NCBI RefSeq assembly: GCF_012184425.1
Contig: NZ_VTOW01000003.1
Span: forward strand, 721,559 to 785,558
From: Candidatus Manganitrophus noduliformans
GTDB taxonomy: Bacteria; Nitrospirota; Nitrospiria; SBBL01; Manganitrophaceae
Length of the DNA: 64,000 bases
Reading direction: 5' to 3'
Within the stretch, counting starts at the first letter, position 1. Each line of letters starts with the position of its first letter. This document shows, piece after piece, positions 54,770-63,322 of the stretch. The position numbers were made by a program, and so were the translations under genes. Under the pieces are notes generated by a model that had not been told where the DNA came from, did not search any database, and was given only the letters and a program-made list of their open reading frames with translations.

Positions 54770-54887
54770 CGTACGCTCCTTTCTAAAGCCTTCACATGCA
54801 TTAAATTGATTTTTTAGAATCCACTTCCCTCCATTCTGAACAAAAGACCCCAAGAACACAACACCTCAGAAGGAGATTAACCTCGAT

Positions 54888-56597
54888 TCAGGCCTCCGGC
54901 CCCTTTCTCAGTCGCGTTAAAAACCAGATGAACAGGGCCGCCGACACGACCATGCCGAGGGTGCTGAACGGAATCCCCCCAAGGGAATCCTTCCCCTCCA
55001 GGTGAAGCAAACCGAATGTCGCGAGGACCACTGCCGTTAAAACCATCCCCAATATTCGTAAGTCGTTCTGCCGATCAAACTCCCGCTTCATCCCTTGAAT
55101 TTCCTGGGTGTCGATTTTAACGCCGATCTCTCCCTTCTCGATTTTGGCGAGCGCGTGTTTGATCTCTTCGGGAAGAGAGGCGAGAAAACCGACATGGTCG
55201 AGAAGATCAGCCTGAAGTTTTTGGAACATCTTCGTCGGGCTGAATTGATCTTTCAAGGCGCGCATCACATACGGTTCGAGTTCCTTGTTGAAATCAAACT
55301 TCGGGTAGAGTTTTGTACCCATCCCCTCCGTGGTGGCGAGCGCCTTGCCGAAGAGGGCGAGATCGGCAGGAAATCGAATCCCGCTTCTCGCCCCCCGGTT
55401 GATCACCCGGAAGAATGCCCAGGTAACGCTCGGCGGATGCTCCGTGAAAAAGAACTCGCTCAAGATGCCGGCGATATCTCTCTGGAACCCGGCGAGATCG
55501 CTCTCCTCATCGATCGTCGCGAGATGAAGCAGATGTCGCGTGAACCCTTCAATGTCTTTATTGACAAAGGAGATCAGACAGCTCAACAGCTCCCGGCGCG
55601 ACGCTTCGTCCAGATATCCGACCATCCCTAAATCGTGGAGGCAGAGCCGCCCATCCGGCATGGCGAAGAAGTTTCCCGGATGGGGATCGGCATGGAAGAA
55701 TCCCGCGACGAAGAACTGCTGGAAGAAGGCGCTCACGCCGATCGCGGCAAGCCGCTTTCGATCGCCGCCGAACGTCTCGATCCGGTCGAGATCGGTGACC
55801 TTGTCCCCGTGGGAGAACGAAGCGGTCAGGACCCGCTCGGTGGTCCGGTCCCAGAAGACCTTCGGAATGGTGATGTCGGGATTGTCTCGAAAGATATAGC
55901 GGAACCGCTCCGCATTGCGGCCCTCCGCCCTGAAGTCGAGCTCCCTCAGCGTCCAGTCGGCGAACTCCTTGACGACCCGTGTCGGCCGATAGGGCCGCAG
56001 CTCCGGGAAGAAGCGCTCGGCCAGGCCGGCGAGGAAGAAGAGAATATGAATATCCTGGGTAATGATTTTCTGAATGCCGGGCCGCTGGATTTTGACGGCA
56101 ACCTCGGTTCCCTCTTCCAGGAAGGCCCGATGGACCTGGGCCAGGGAGGCGGCGGCGACCGGTTTCTCTTCAAATGACTTGAACCGCTCCTCGGGCGAGC
56201 CGCCCAACTCCTCCCGGAGAATTTTTCTCGCCTCCTCATACGAAAAGGGAGGGGCATGGCTCTGCAGCTTGGAGAGCTCCTGCGAGAGGGTCTCGCCAAC
56301 CAAATCGGCGCGCATGCTCAATATCTGCCCTAATTTGATAAAGGTCGGTCCCAACCGCTCCAGAAGGGTTCTCAAGGCGGGGGGCGAGAGAATCGGCTGG
56401 GCCACTTCAACCTGGATCTGGTGTTCTTCGATGGACCTTCCTCTGAAGAGATGAACAATCCGATACCGAAGCGGAAGGAGATACCGGAGCCGTAGCCGAT
56501 CGATGAGCATCCCTCCGCCCGATTCGACGACGATGACGAGAATCTTGCGCAGACGGTTCAGATCGGAGAGTCTCATCTTGTAAGGTCGAAGCGCCAT
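54888..56597 (-). CDS. UbiB/AarF (ABC1) kinase-like protein
   Basis: A 569-residue atypical kinase with the KxGQ motif (IKLGQILSMRADLVG), the Ala-rich loop VAAASLAQVHRAF and the catalytic region HADPHPGNFFAM, LCLHDLGMVG. Two C-terminal membrane helices (LGMVLTAVVLATFGLLHLEG and MVVSAALFIWFLTRL) anchor it. In E. coli UbiB supports ubiquinone synthesis or transport; in this lineage a quinone or lipid role is only inferred. It sits in the minus-strand metal cluster between GAPDH and a tiny membrane protein. Confidence 0.88.
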   Translation of the reverse strand: MALRPYKMRLSDLNRLRKILVIVVESGGGMLIDRLRLRYLLPLRYRIVHLFRGRSIEEHQIQVEVAQPILSPPALRTLLERLGPTFIKLGQILSMRADLVGETLSQELSKLQSHAPPFSYEEARKILREELGGSPEERFKSFEEKPVAAASLAQVHRAFLEEGTEVAVKIQRPGIQKIITQDIHILFFLAGLAERFFPELRPYRPTRVVKEFADWTLRELDFRAEGRNAERFRYIFRDNPDITIPKVFWDRTTERVLTASFSHGDKVTDLDRIETFGGDRKRLAAIGVSAFFQQFFVAGFFHADPHPGNFFAMPDGRLCLHDLGMVGYLDEASRRELLSCLISFVNKDIEGFTRHLLHLATIDEESDLAGFQRDIAGILSEFFFTEHPPSVTWAFFRVINRGARSGIRFPADLALFGKALATTEGMGTKLYPKFDFNKELEPYVMRALKDQFSPTKMFQKLQADLLDHVGFLASLPEEIKHALAKIEKGEIGVKIDTQEIQGMKREFDRQNDLRILGMVLTAVVLATFGLLHLEGKDSLGGIPFSTLGMVVSAALFIWFLTRLRKGPEA

Positions 56598-56615
56598 TCA
56601 ATCTGAACCCTTTCT

Positions 56616-56783
56616 TTAATGACGTGGATGTGTTCCCTGCCAGGCCCCCCATAACATCACCGCGGGACAGACCAACAACAGAGCAATCAGAAAAGCGCTC
56701 CAAAGGGTCAGGCCGAAGAGCACCAGGACCCCCGTCGCCAACCCGATCATCATGTAAGGACAGAGCCAAGCCCAGTTACGCAT
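56616..56783 (-). CDS. Very small membrane protein
   Basis: A 55-residue frame starts MRNWAWLCPYMMIGLATGVL and consists of two membrane helices ending GAWQGTHPRH. GGGAGG lies eight bases before ATG 56783, and it fits exactly between its neighbours on the same strand (18 bases to UbiB). Small two-helix proteins with CP motifs are common in metal-resistance clusters. No family is recognised with certainty. Confidence 0.65.
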   Translation of the reverse strand: MRNWAWLCPYMMIGLATGVLVLFGLTLWSAFLIALLLVCPAVMLWGAWQGTHPRH

Positions 56784-56818
56784 GGGAACCTCCCTGAAAA
56801 GAGTGATCGATTCCGACC

Positions 56819-57493
56819 CTATCTCCCCCCTTTTCTGGGTCTTATCCGTTCTTTCTGAACGTCCTGGGAGAGGCGCGGGAAGAAGGCCGGCGTTTTCGCC
56901 ATATAATAGACATATGGCTCGCCGAACTCCGTCAGGACTTCCCGCTCCTCACGGCGCGCCAGGCGGACATACATGAAGACAAGAATCGGAAACATCAGCA
57001 GGGTCAGCAGGGTCGGCCACTGCAGCAAGAACCCAAACATAATCAGCGTAAACGCAACATACTGGGGGTGACGCACCCGCGCATAGGGGCCGGTGACCGC
57101 CAGGGTATGATTGCGCTGCGCTCGATAGAGAACCCGCCAAGCCGATGCAAGAAGGATGAAGCCCCCGCCGATCAGGAGACCGCTGAGCAAATGAAAGGGG
57201 CCGAAATGAGGATTCGCCCGCCAGCCAAAGAGGATCTCCAATAAATGACCCGCATCATGCGAGAAAAAGTCAACCCCCGGATAGCGCCGCTGCAGCCAGC
57301 CCGAGAGCAGATAGATCGTCAACGGAAAACCATACATCTCCGTGAAGAGCGCAATGATAAACGCCGAGAAGGCGCCGAACGATCGCCAATCCCGTTTTGT
57401 GTGGGGATGCGTGAAGCTGAAGGCGAAAATAATAAAGACCAGTGAATTGATCACGACCAGGGACCAGAGGCCGTAAGCGGATGATTCATTCAT
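56819..57493 (-). CDS. Isoprenylcysteine methyltransferase-like membrane protein
   Basis: The 224-residue polytopic membrane protein has the ICMT/PEMT C-terminal signature GPYARVRHPQYVAFTLIMFG and EEREVLTEFGEPYVYYMAKT. Such enzymes use S-adenosylmethionine to methylate thiols, lipids or similar small membrane substrates. Homologous genes recur in bacterial copper and heavy-metal clusters, where the role is undefined. It lies 3 bases after the DUF2933 gene on the same strand. Confidence 0.85.
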   Translation of the reverse strand: MNESSAYGLWSLVVINSLVFIIFAFSFTHPHTKRDWRSFGAFSAFIIALFTEMYGFPLTIYLLSGWLQRRYPGVDFFSHDAGHLLEILFGWRANPHFGPFHLLSGLLIGGGFILLASAWRVLYRAQRNHTLAVTGPYARVRHPQYVAFTLIMFGFLLQWPTLLTLLMFPILVFMYVRLARREEREVLTEFGEPYVYYMAKTPAFFPRLSQDVQKERIRPRKGGR

Positions 57494-57496
57494 GAC

Positions 57497-57742
57497 TTAT
57501 CTCCTTATCGAAGGTTGATGGTTCTCTTTCGTCTGATCGGTTGAACCTGCTTCTCCGTCATGTCCCCTGTGCATAAACAGGTGAAGAAACGGGCAAGCGA
57601 GCAACAGCAGGTACGGGAGGATCCCAAAGAAGTGCGCCCGGTGCTCCGACAAAAGAAAGAAGACAGCGATCAGGAGAAAAGCAATCAGCGCCGGATGAAA
57701 CCGAGCGCTCTTGCGGCCCCGGGAAGGATGGTGCGTTTCCAC
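57497..57742 (-). CDS. DUF2933-like small membrane protein
   Basis: The product of 81 residues has two hydrophobic helices (PALIAFLLIAVFFLLSEHRA and GILPYLLLLACPFLHLFMHR) and ends in a His-rich charged tail (HRGHDGEAGSTDQ). The LLLLACPFLHLFMHRGH stretch matches DUF2933, a family found in metal-resistance islands. The translation unit is nearly joined to the methyltransferase gene (3 bases), so joint expression is likely. Confidence 0.75.
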   Translation of the reverse strand: METHHPSRGRKSARFHPALIAFLLIAVFFLLSEHRAHFFGILPYLLLLACPFLHLFMHRGHDGEAGSTDQTKENHQPSIRR

Positions 57743-57777
57743 CTCTTTCTCCTTGGTTGAGGATTTTAACCTCCGTT

Positions 57778-57810
57778 GAAGAGTCCCCGCCGCTTGCGGC
57801 GGGACTCTTC
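57778..57810. terminator. Strong hairpin between DUF2933 and Spy-like genes
   Basis: GAAGAGTCCCCGCCGC (57778-57793) pairs with GCGGCGGGACTCTTC (57796-57810) with one bulged C. No T run follows on either strand. Confidence 0.6.
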
Positions 57811-57821
57811 ATTCGGCTTGA

Positions 57822-58436
57822 TCAATGTCCATGAGGGTCGCCCCCCTCCGAAGCGTCGCCTTCCGGTTCCTTCGGAGCCGGTTTGGCGCCGGTCTCAGCC
57901 TTGTCTTTCCCGGATGGACCTCCCATCATCGGCCCCAGCTCCATTATCATCGATTCCATCTTCTGCCGCTGCTCGGGGGTCAAAACGCCTTTCATCTGCT
58001 GCGCCAGAGCAAGATGACTCGCCTCCAGATCGGCCATCGCGGCATGCTTCTCCTTTACCTTTGCTTTCACCTTCTCCAGATCGACCGGATCGGCCAAAAT
58101 CAGCTCTTTGATTTCAACATTGGCCATCTCGATTTTCGAGAAGAGCGGGATTGCTTCTTTCTGATGTTTTAGCTTAAGTGATTCGATTTTCTTCTTCTGA
58201 TCAGGGGTGAGATCGAGGCGGGACATGGCCTGCATCATCTTCATCATCTCCATCATTCCGCCGTCCATGCTGTGCATTCCCATCATCTTCTGCATCATCG
58301 GCATCCCGCCGCCCATCATGCCCCCACCCATCATTCCCTCTCTTCCTCCACCCTCCATTTGAGCAAAGGCGGCCCGGGGAACAGCGATAGAAGCAATGAG
58401 CAACAGCCATAGAATTGGTTTGATCCATTTTTTCAT
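57822..58436 (-). CDS. Spy/CpxP-like periplasmic metal-responsive protein
   Basis: The 204-residue precursor has a signal peptide (MKKWIKPILWLLLIASIAVP, cleavage after AFA), a Gly/Met-rich segment (MMGGGMMGGGMPMMQKMMGM) that can bind Cu(I) or Ag(I), and a helical Spy/CpxP/zinc-resistance domain with LTPDQKKKIESLK and LTPEQRQKMESM as the paired LTxxQ motifs. A Glu/Lys-rich tail ends in GGDPHGH. It may buffer periplasmic metal or act as a chaperone. GGAGGAAGAA precedes ATG 58436. It belongs to the minus-strand metal cluster. Confidence 0.85.
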   Translation of the reverse strand: MKKWIKPILWLLLIASIAVPRAAFAQMEGGGREGMMGGGMMGGGMPMMQKMMGMHSMDGGMMEMMKMMQAMSRLDLTPDQKKKIESLKLKHQKEAIPLFSKIEMANVEIKELILADPVDLEKVKAKVKEKHAAMADLEASHLALAQQMKGVLTPEQRQKMESMIMELGPMMGGPSGKDKAETGAKPAPKEPEGDASEGGDPHGH

Positions 58437-58537
58437 TTCTTCCTCCGTATTTAGAATGTAGATATCCATCGACAGCGAAAACCTGAGCATTGGTCTCTCT
58501 CAAAAAGAGAAACCAATTCCTAACAAAAAAAATACGA

Positions 58538-58933
58538 TCAAATCCGGTAATTGGAATAAAGCTGATAATAGTCGGTCAGCAACTTTGGGAGGATAGCTCT
58601 CCGCATGAAAGGATCTGCCGGGCGGAGGCGGGATTCGGAGCCGATTGAAGACGCGAGATCTCCAATAACGGTGTCAGAAGAAGGAGACCCTTCGGCCGGA
58701 GAGTGCGGTCGATCCGCTCGCATCTGGAGATTGCTGTAGAGAGTGGACGCGGAACAGGAATGCTCGCCTCCCTTGGAAGCATGGTGAGGATGATCGGCTT
58801 CCTGATGTCCATGGGGAGCCCGGGTCTGTGTGAGAGACTGGGCCATGGAAGAAGACTCATCCCACGGACAGATCCCCCAGATCCAAAACCACACGACGAG
58901 CAAGAGGAGTGCTTTAGAAGTTCTGAACGACAA
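58538..58933 (-). CDS. His-rich exported protein, TTG start
   Basis: A 131-residue product begins MSFRTSKALLLLVVWFWIWG, an export signal or anchor, followed by a His-rich part (APHGHQEADHPHHASKGGEH) and an unstructured tail. TTG 58933 is chosen because TAGGAGGG stands ideally upstream; an ATG at 59002 is further out without such a site. The His cluster suggests metal binding in the periplasm, in keeping with neighbours. I do not recognise a family, and the coding status is less certain than for others. Confidence 0.5.
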   Translation of the reverse strand: MSFRTSKALLLLVVWFWIWGICPWDESSSMAQSLTQTRAPHGHQEADHPHHASKGGEHSCSASTLYSNLQMRADRPHSPAEGSPSSDTVIGDLASSIGSESRLRPADPFMRRAILPKLLTDYYQLYSNYRI

Positions 58934-59056
58934 GGGTTTCTTCCCTCCTAAGGTTGACGACAAACTGAGGTTTTTGAGCCTTATAGCTTCATTTTGCGAC
59001 AATTCGAAAGTACAGACAACCCCCCAAAGGAGGCATTTTGGAGAAGGAGGCGGAAA

Positions 59057-60256
59057 CCTGTGGGTGGCGAATTCTTAGTTCGCCTGAAAATTGAGTTCAA
59101 AATCAATCTTGCGAACTGCCACCCAATGCGCTACGCTCGCTCATTATGAAAAACGTACTCCTACTTTTCCTACATTTCGTTTCCATCGTCATACGCCTGA
59201 TTCGGCCAGGAGGGACGAAGACGGTCCTGGCCGAATCGCTTTTGCTGAAGCACCAGTTGATCCTCCTCAACCGGTCTCGCAAAAGAGCTCCGAATCTCAG
59301 CCCATTGGACCGCTTCCTTCTCGGACTCTGGACGCTCTTAATCAACCCTGGCCGACTAGCCCAAAACGCGGTGATCGTGAAACCATCGACGCTCTTGCGC
59401 CTTCATGAAGTTCTCGTGAAGGCCAAATACCGGCTGCTGTTCTCATCCCGAAGAAAAAGAAAGCCGGGGCCGAAGGGCCCCTCCGAAGAAATCATCCGTG
59501 CTATTGTTGAAACAAAACGGAGGAACCCCCGGTATGGCTGTCCACGTATTGCGCTCTTGATCTGCAGAGTCTTTGGCGTGGCGATCGACAAAGATATGGT
59601 GCACAGAGTCCTCACGAAACATTATCACCCCTCCTCGACTGATGGTGGGCCGTCCTGGCTTACTTTCATTGGAAATACGCGAGATAGTCTTTGGAGCGTC
59701 GATTTGTTCCGATGCGAATCGATCCGGTTGAAGAGCTATTGGGTGATGGTGGTCATGGACCAATTCACACGTCGGATCATCGGATTCGGAATTCACGCCG
59801 GCGATATCGATGGGGTCGCAGTCTGCCGAATGTTTAATCGCGCCATCTCCAGGATGGGAGTCCCGAAATACCTCAGTTCAGATCACGATCCATTATTTAC
59901 GTTTCATCGATGGCAGGCAAATCTACGGATTCTGGAGATGGGGAAATCAAGAGCATTCCATATGTACCGATATCACATCCTTTTATCGAGCGACTGATCG
60001 GAACGATTCGACGCGAATATCTAGATCACGTTCTCTTCTGGGGTGAGATAGACCTTGCACGCAAGCTGGAGGAGTTTAGAACCTATTATAATGGATACCG
60101 GGTTCATTCCGCGTTGAACGGAGAAACCCCTTCTGGAATGGCGGGTCATCCTGTTCTTGGAGGTGCTCGCCTCGATGCTTACCAATGGAGGCCGCATTGT
60201 CGGGGCCGGTTCCAAACACCCATGGCAGCGTAAATTAAGAATTCGCCACCCACAGG
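59057..60256 (+). mobile_element. Insertion sequence, 1200 bp, DDE integrase-core type
   Basis: Perfect 21-bp terminal inverted repeats (CCTGTGGGTGGCGAATTCTT plus A at 59057-59077 and the complement at 60236-60256) enclose one transposase gene in two frames. No clear target duplication is seen. The right end lies directly after the stop codon of a SnoaL-like gene. The IS family is uncertain; the integrase-core domain resembles IS481/IS3-type enzymes. Confidence 0.88.
59146..60233 (+). pseudogene. Transposase with frameshift
   Basis: The first frame (59146-59997) has an N-terminal helical part, a helix-turn-helix region with NPRYGCPRIALLICRVFGVA and the start of the integrase core with DLFRCESIRLKSYWVMVVMD (first Asp) and YLSSDHDPLF (second Asp). 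The continuation with the catalytic Glu region, SHPFIERLIGTIRREYLD and WGEIDLARKLEEFRTYYNGY, is in the -1 frame from near 59943. A programmed shift at GGGGAAA is conceivable but relatives are normally one frame, so an inactivating one-base loss is more likely. Confidence 0.8.
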
Positions 60257-60257
60257 G

Positions 60258-60700
60258 TTACGCCGCCTTTGCTTCCCCCCCGGCGAGTCCGATCTGCTGC
60301 ATCAAGCCGACCAGATCGTAGAAGAGTCTTTCTTCGAGAATCTGGCCGTTTTCGTCCCAGTGCGCAACAGTGCAGAACTCCACCTCGAATTTCTTGTTGG
60401 TCGGTGGAATCGTCTTGCCGTCCGGCGTCTTCATCGGCCCCTTCATCGTGCCGGTGAATTTCGCCACCGAGCAGGTCCAATCATCCTGTCCGAACAATAT
60501 TTTGTATGGATCATTAAGGTCTTGAAGAACTCAATCGACTCCTCCTCGTGCGCATTTCGTCCCCGTGTCGACTCCGGTTTGCCCGGCCAGAAGACGGCGG
60601 TGTTGTCGGCGTGGCGCTTCCTGAATGTCTCCCAGTCCTGGGAATTCCAGGCGTCATCCAATGTTTTCATCAACTCCTTGTTTCTCTCAACGTTATTCAT
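60258..60700 (-). pseudogene. SnoaL-like (NTF2 fold) protein, frameshifted
   Basis: The N-terminal frame (from ATG 60700) reads MNNVERNKELMKTLDDAWNS and ends off frame after EEESIEFFKTL. The C-terminal frame has NDPYKILFGQDDWTCSVAKF and FEVEFCTVAHWDENGQILEE. Together they make a complete SnoaL-like ester cyclase of about 147 residues. The join needs a one-base change close to 60512. The insertion sequence next to it begins 2 bases after the stop and does not interrupt it. Confidence 0.8.
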
Positions 60701-60724
60701 AACAAGTCCTCCTTCCTAAAATGC

Positions 60725-61306
60725 TTAGCGGATCAGCTTGAATTCAATCTGGGTTCCCATCTTCAGCGTGTAGCCGAGCTGAATGTGAAAATAACCCAAT
60801 GTCTCCAGCCAGCGGGCATTCTGAAGGGGGCCTGCATCGACTGGATCAAAACCGATCTCCCGCCCCATTTGAGTCACGGTCGCTTTGGCTGTCTCGTCAT
60901 CCCCCGCCACAAAGAGGGTGATCGGCTCGTTCTTGATCCGTCCGGTGTCCATCTGGCCGGCGAAGGCGGTATTGAATGCTTTGATCACCTTCGCGCCGGG
61001 TACTTTCTTTTGAAGCTCCTCGGCCCCGCTGGTCGTGCATCCCAAAGCGAGCTGGTAATCGGGGGTCAGAACGTTCGTCACGTCGAGCAACACCTTTCCA
61101 CTCACCGCTTCTCTGATTTCTCTCACGACCGCCTCCACTGCGTTGAACGGGACGGCGAGGATGATCGCCTCTCCCCACGACGCGGTTTCCCGAACCCCTT
61201 TGGGGTCGTTTCCGACGCTTCTCACCTCATACTTCACCCGCTCCAATCCCCGTCTGAGCGCGCCGCCGACATTTCCTTCTCCGATGATTCCGATCTTCGG
61301 TTTCAT
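60725..61306 (-). CDS. NADPH-dependent F420 reductase-like protein
   Basis: The 193-residue protein has the Rossmann motif IGIIGEGNVGGALRRGLERV and the family blocks DVTNVLTPDY, KVIKAFNTAFAGQMD and DAGPLQNARWLETLGYFHIQ. It belongs with F420H2:NADP oxidoreductases and STEAP-like bacterial oxidoreductases (COG2085). Whether the organism makes F420 is not shown, so another flavin or NADP substrate is possible. GGGAGGAG precedes ATG 61306; the upstream open frame is not used. It lies 24 bases upstream of the broken SnoaL gene on the same strand. Confidence 0.85.
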   Translation of the reverse strand: MKPKIGIIGEGNVGGALRRGLERVKYEVRSVGNDPKGVRETASWGEAIILAVPFNAVEAVVREIREAVSGKVLLDVTNVLTPDYQLALGCTTSGAEELQKKVPGAKVIKAFNTAFAGQMDTGRIKNEPITLFVAGDDETAKATVTQMGREIGFDPVDAGPLQNARWLETLGYFHIQLGYTLKMGTQIEFKLIR

Positions 61307-61722
61307 ATGCTCCTCCCAATCACAAAAGTTTACGTTTCGCCGATAGACTGATCCTATCGCCGGTTGGTTCGGCCTGTCTATAACCCGGTTGGAGAGTGGG
61401 CCGCTGCAGCAGCCAATCTGAGCCATCACTCGCTCAGACACCGCTATACGGTGCCTGTCGGAACCATCTATTAGTCCTTTGCGCTGAATTGACCCTGCAT
61501 CAAAGGATATGTTTCTCTGATCTTAGTAAGTGTACGAATCGTCCGAAAATAATTATTGGAGCGATACAGATCGCGCTCGGTTTCAAGGTACGCGGTTTGC
61601 GGGGATATCTGAGAAAGGCTGAAGCGTAAGAGAAGATTGATCCACGTCACTGCTATTTTTTGCTTCAATAAAAACAGTCCGTAGACATACCGTCATGGAT
61701 AACGTCCTCATTGGAGGTTTTT
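61307..61722. other. Divergent intergenic region
   Basis: It separates the F420-type reductase gene and the pirin gene. No credible coding frame, RNA or clear operator was seen. Confidence 0.4.
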
Positions 61723-62418
61723 ATGATGCATGTGAGGAAACGAAAGGAGATTTTTCATATTGACGGAGGATGGTTCTCGGGGGATTGGCATTTCTCCTTC
61801 GACAATTACAACGATCCGGAGAATACAGGTTTTGGAAAATTGAGGGTCTTTAATGTCGACACACTCATCCCCGGAGCGGTCTGGCCGATGCATCCTCACC
61901 AAGAGATGGAGGTCATCACCTACTGCACGCAGGGGGTCTTCGAGCATGCCGATGATTTGGGAAACGACGGCCTGCTCTATCCGGGAGATGTCCAGCACAC
62001 CACCATCGGGAGCGGCATGATGCATTCCGAGATCAATCATTCGAAAACGGAGCCGATGACCTTTATTCAGGTCTGGATCTTCCCCTGGAAGCAAGGCCTG
62101 ACGCCGCGTGTGCAACAAAAACATGTCAAGAAGGAAGAGCGGCTCAACCGATTTACCCCACTGGTCTCCAACCGCGCGCCGGGCGCCCTTCCGATCGAGC
62201 AGGATGCGGAGGCGTTTGCTGCGGCCCCCGAATCGGGTGTTCAGATCCAGAAGAATCTGGAAAGGGACCAAGGCGCCTATCTCTATTTGATCTCGGGAGC
62301 TGTTCTTCTGAATGGAACGGCGCTCTCTCCGGGAGATGCGGCCAAGGTGATCGACGAGGCGGTGGCAATCGAGGCGACAGAACCGAGTGAGCTCTTTATC
62401 TTAATGGTACCTTTATGA
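61723..62418 (+). CDS. Pirin family protein
   Basis: A 231-residue bicupin protein. The N-terminal cupin has metal ligands in WPMHPHQEMEVITY (two His) and MMHSEINH (His and Glu), the pirin iron site. Some bacterial pirins are quercetin dioxygenases or regulators of dehydrogenases; this is not decided here. The ATG at 61723 is preceded by GGAGG, so I use it and not the TTG 12 bases upstream. Confidence 0.9.
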   Translation: MMHVRKRKEIFHIDGGWFSGDWHFSFDNYNDPENTGFGKLRVFNVDTLIPGAVWPMHPHQEMEVITYCTQGVFEHADDLGNDGLLYPGDVQHTTIGSGMMHSEINHSKTEPMTFIQVWIFPWKQGLTPRVQQKHVKKEERLNRFTPLVSNRAPGALPIEQDAEAFAAAPESGVQIQKNLERDQGAYLYLISGAVLLNGTALSPGDAAKVIDEAVAIEATEPSELFILMVPL

Positions 62419-62572
62419 AAAACTCGAAAAGCGCATTCCCGCCCGAGATCAGATTGTTGGATCGCGGCGAAGCGCCGATGAGAGACCGGCCTCCTCGTAC
62501 CCTTCGATTTCCAGTATGCCTTCTGGCTCTATTGCGCAATTCGTATGCCTCGACCCGATCCTTTAAAGGCGG

Positions 62573-63322
62573 TTACTGCGCAAGGTAGCCCCCGTCGACG
62601 GCATAGTAAGAGCCGGTGACGAACGATGCTTTGTCCGAGCTGAGCCAGAGGACCAGATTGGCGACCTCTGCCGGTTCACCCAGGCGTCCGACCGGATGGA
62701 GTGCCACGAGCGCCTTTATTTCTTCATCCCCCATCTCGTCGAGAAGCGGCGTCTTGATAAATGCGGGGCCCACCGCGTTGACGCGGATCTTTTGCGTGCC
62801 GTACTCCAGCGCCGCATTGCGCGTGAGCCCGACCACGCCATGCTTCGCGGCGACGTATGCTGAGGAATTGCGAAACCCGACCTGTCCTAGAATCGAGGCG
62901 ATATTCACGATCGCCCCACCTCCCGACGCCAGCATTGCCGGAAGCTGATACCGCATTCCATAAAAGACGCCGGAAAGGTTGATGGAGATCACCTTGTCCC
63001 AGGCGTCAAGAGGGTATTCTCCAACCGGGGCCGAGGGTCCTCCGACCCCGGCGTTGTTACATGCGATGTGCAGTCCGCCATATTGCTTTACCGCAGCGGT
63101 GACGAGCGCTTCGCTCTGCGCCGGCTTCGAACTGTCGGCCTTCAGGAACGTGGCCTGCCCACCGTCTGAAGCTATTTTGGAAACAGTCTCCTCACCCCCT
63201 TTCTCATTCAGGTCCGAGACGACCACCGCCGCGCCGGCGGCTGCATAGTGGCAGGCGATTTCCCGACCGATCCCCGAACCGGCACCGGTCACGAGCGCTA
63301 CTTTTTTTTCAAGCAATTTCAT
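62573..63322 (-). CDS. SDR family oxidoreductase
   Basis: The 249-residue classical short-chain dehydrogenase has VTGAGSGIGREIA, CNNAGVGG, the catalytic Ser in NIASILGQVG and YVAAKHG. It resembles glucose 1-dehydrogenase-type and cyclohexanol-type SDR enzymes. The Asp in VVSDLNEKG after the second strand favours NAD(H) over NADP(H). GGGAGGTGCTTTG precedes ATG 63322. It converges with the pirin gene and has no obvious operon partner. Confidence 0.9.
   Translation of the reverse strand: MKLLEKKVALVTGAGSGIGREIACHYAAAGAAVVVSDLNEKGGEETVSKIASDGGQATFLKADSSKPAQSEALVTAAVKQYGGLHIACNNAGVGGPSAPVGEYPLDAWDKVISINLSGVFYGMRYQLPAMLASGGGAIVNIASILGQVGFRNSSAYVAAKHGVVGLTRNAALEYGTQKIRVNAVGPAFIKTPLLDEMGDEEIKALVALHPVGRLGEPAEVANLVLWLSSDKASFVTGSYYAVDGGYLAQ

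Noticed and set aside
59930..59950. Programmed -1 frameshift in the transposase
   Set aside because: GGGGAAA is present, but the A-site tRNA would re-pair poorly and relatives with this domain order are normally single frame. A one-base loss is the simpler view, though not proved.
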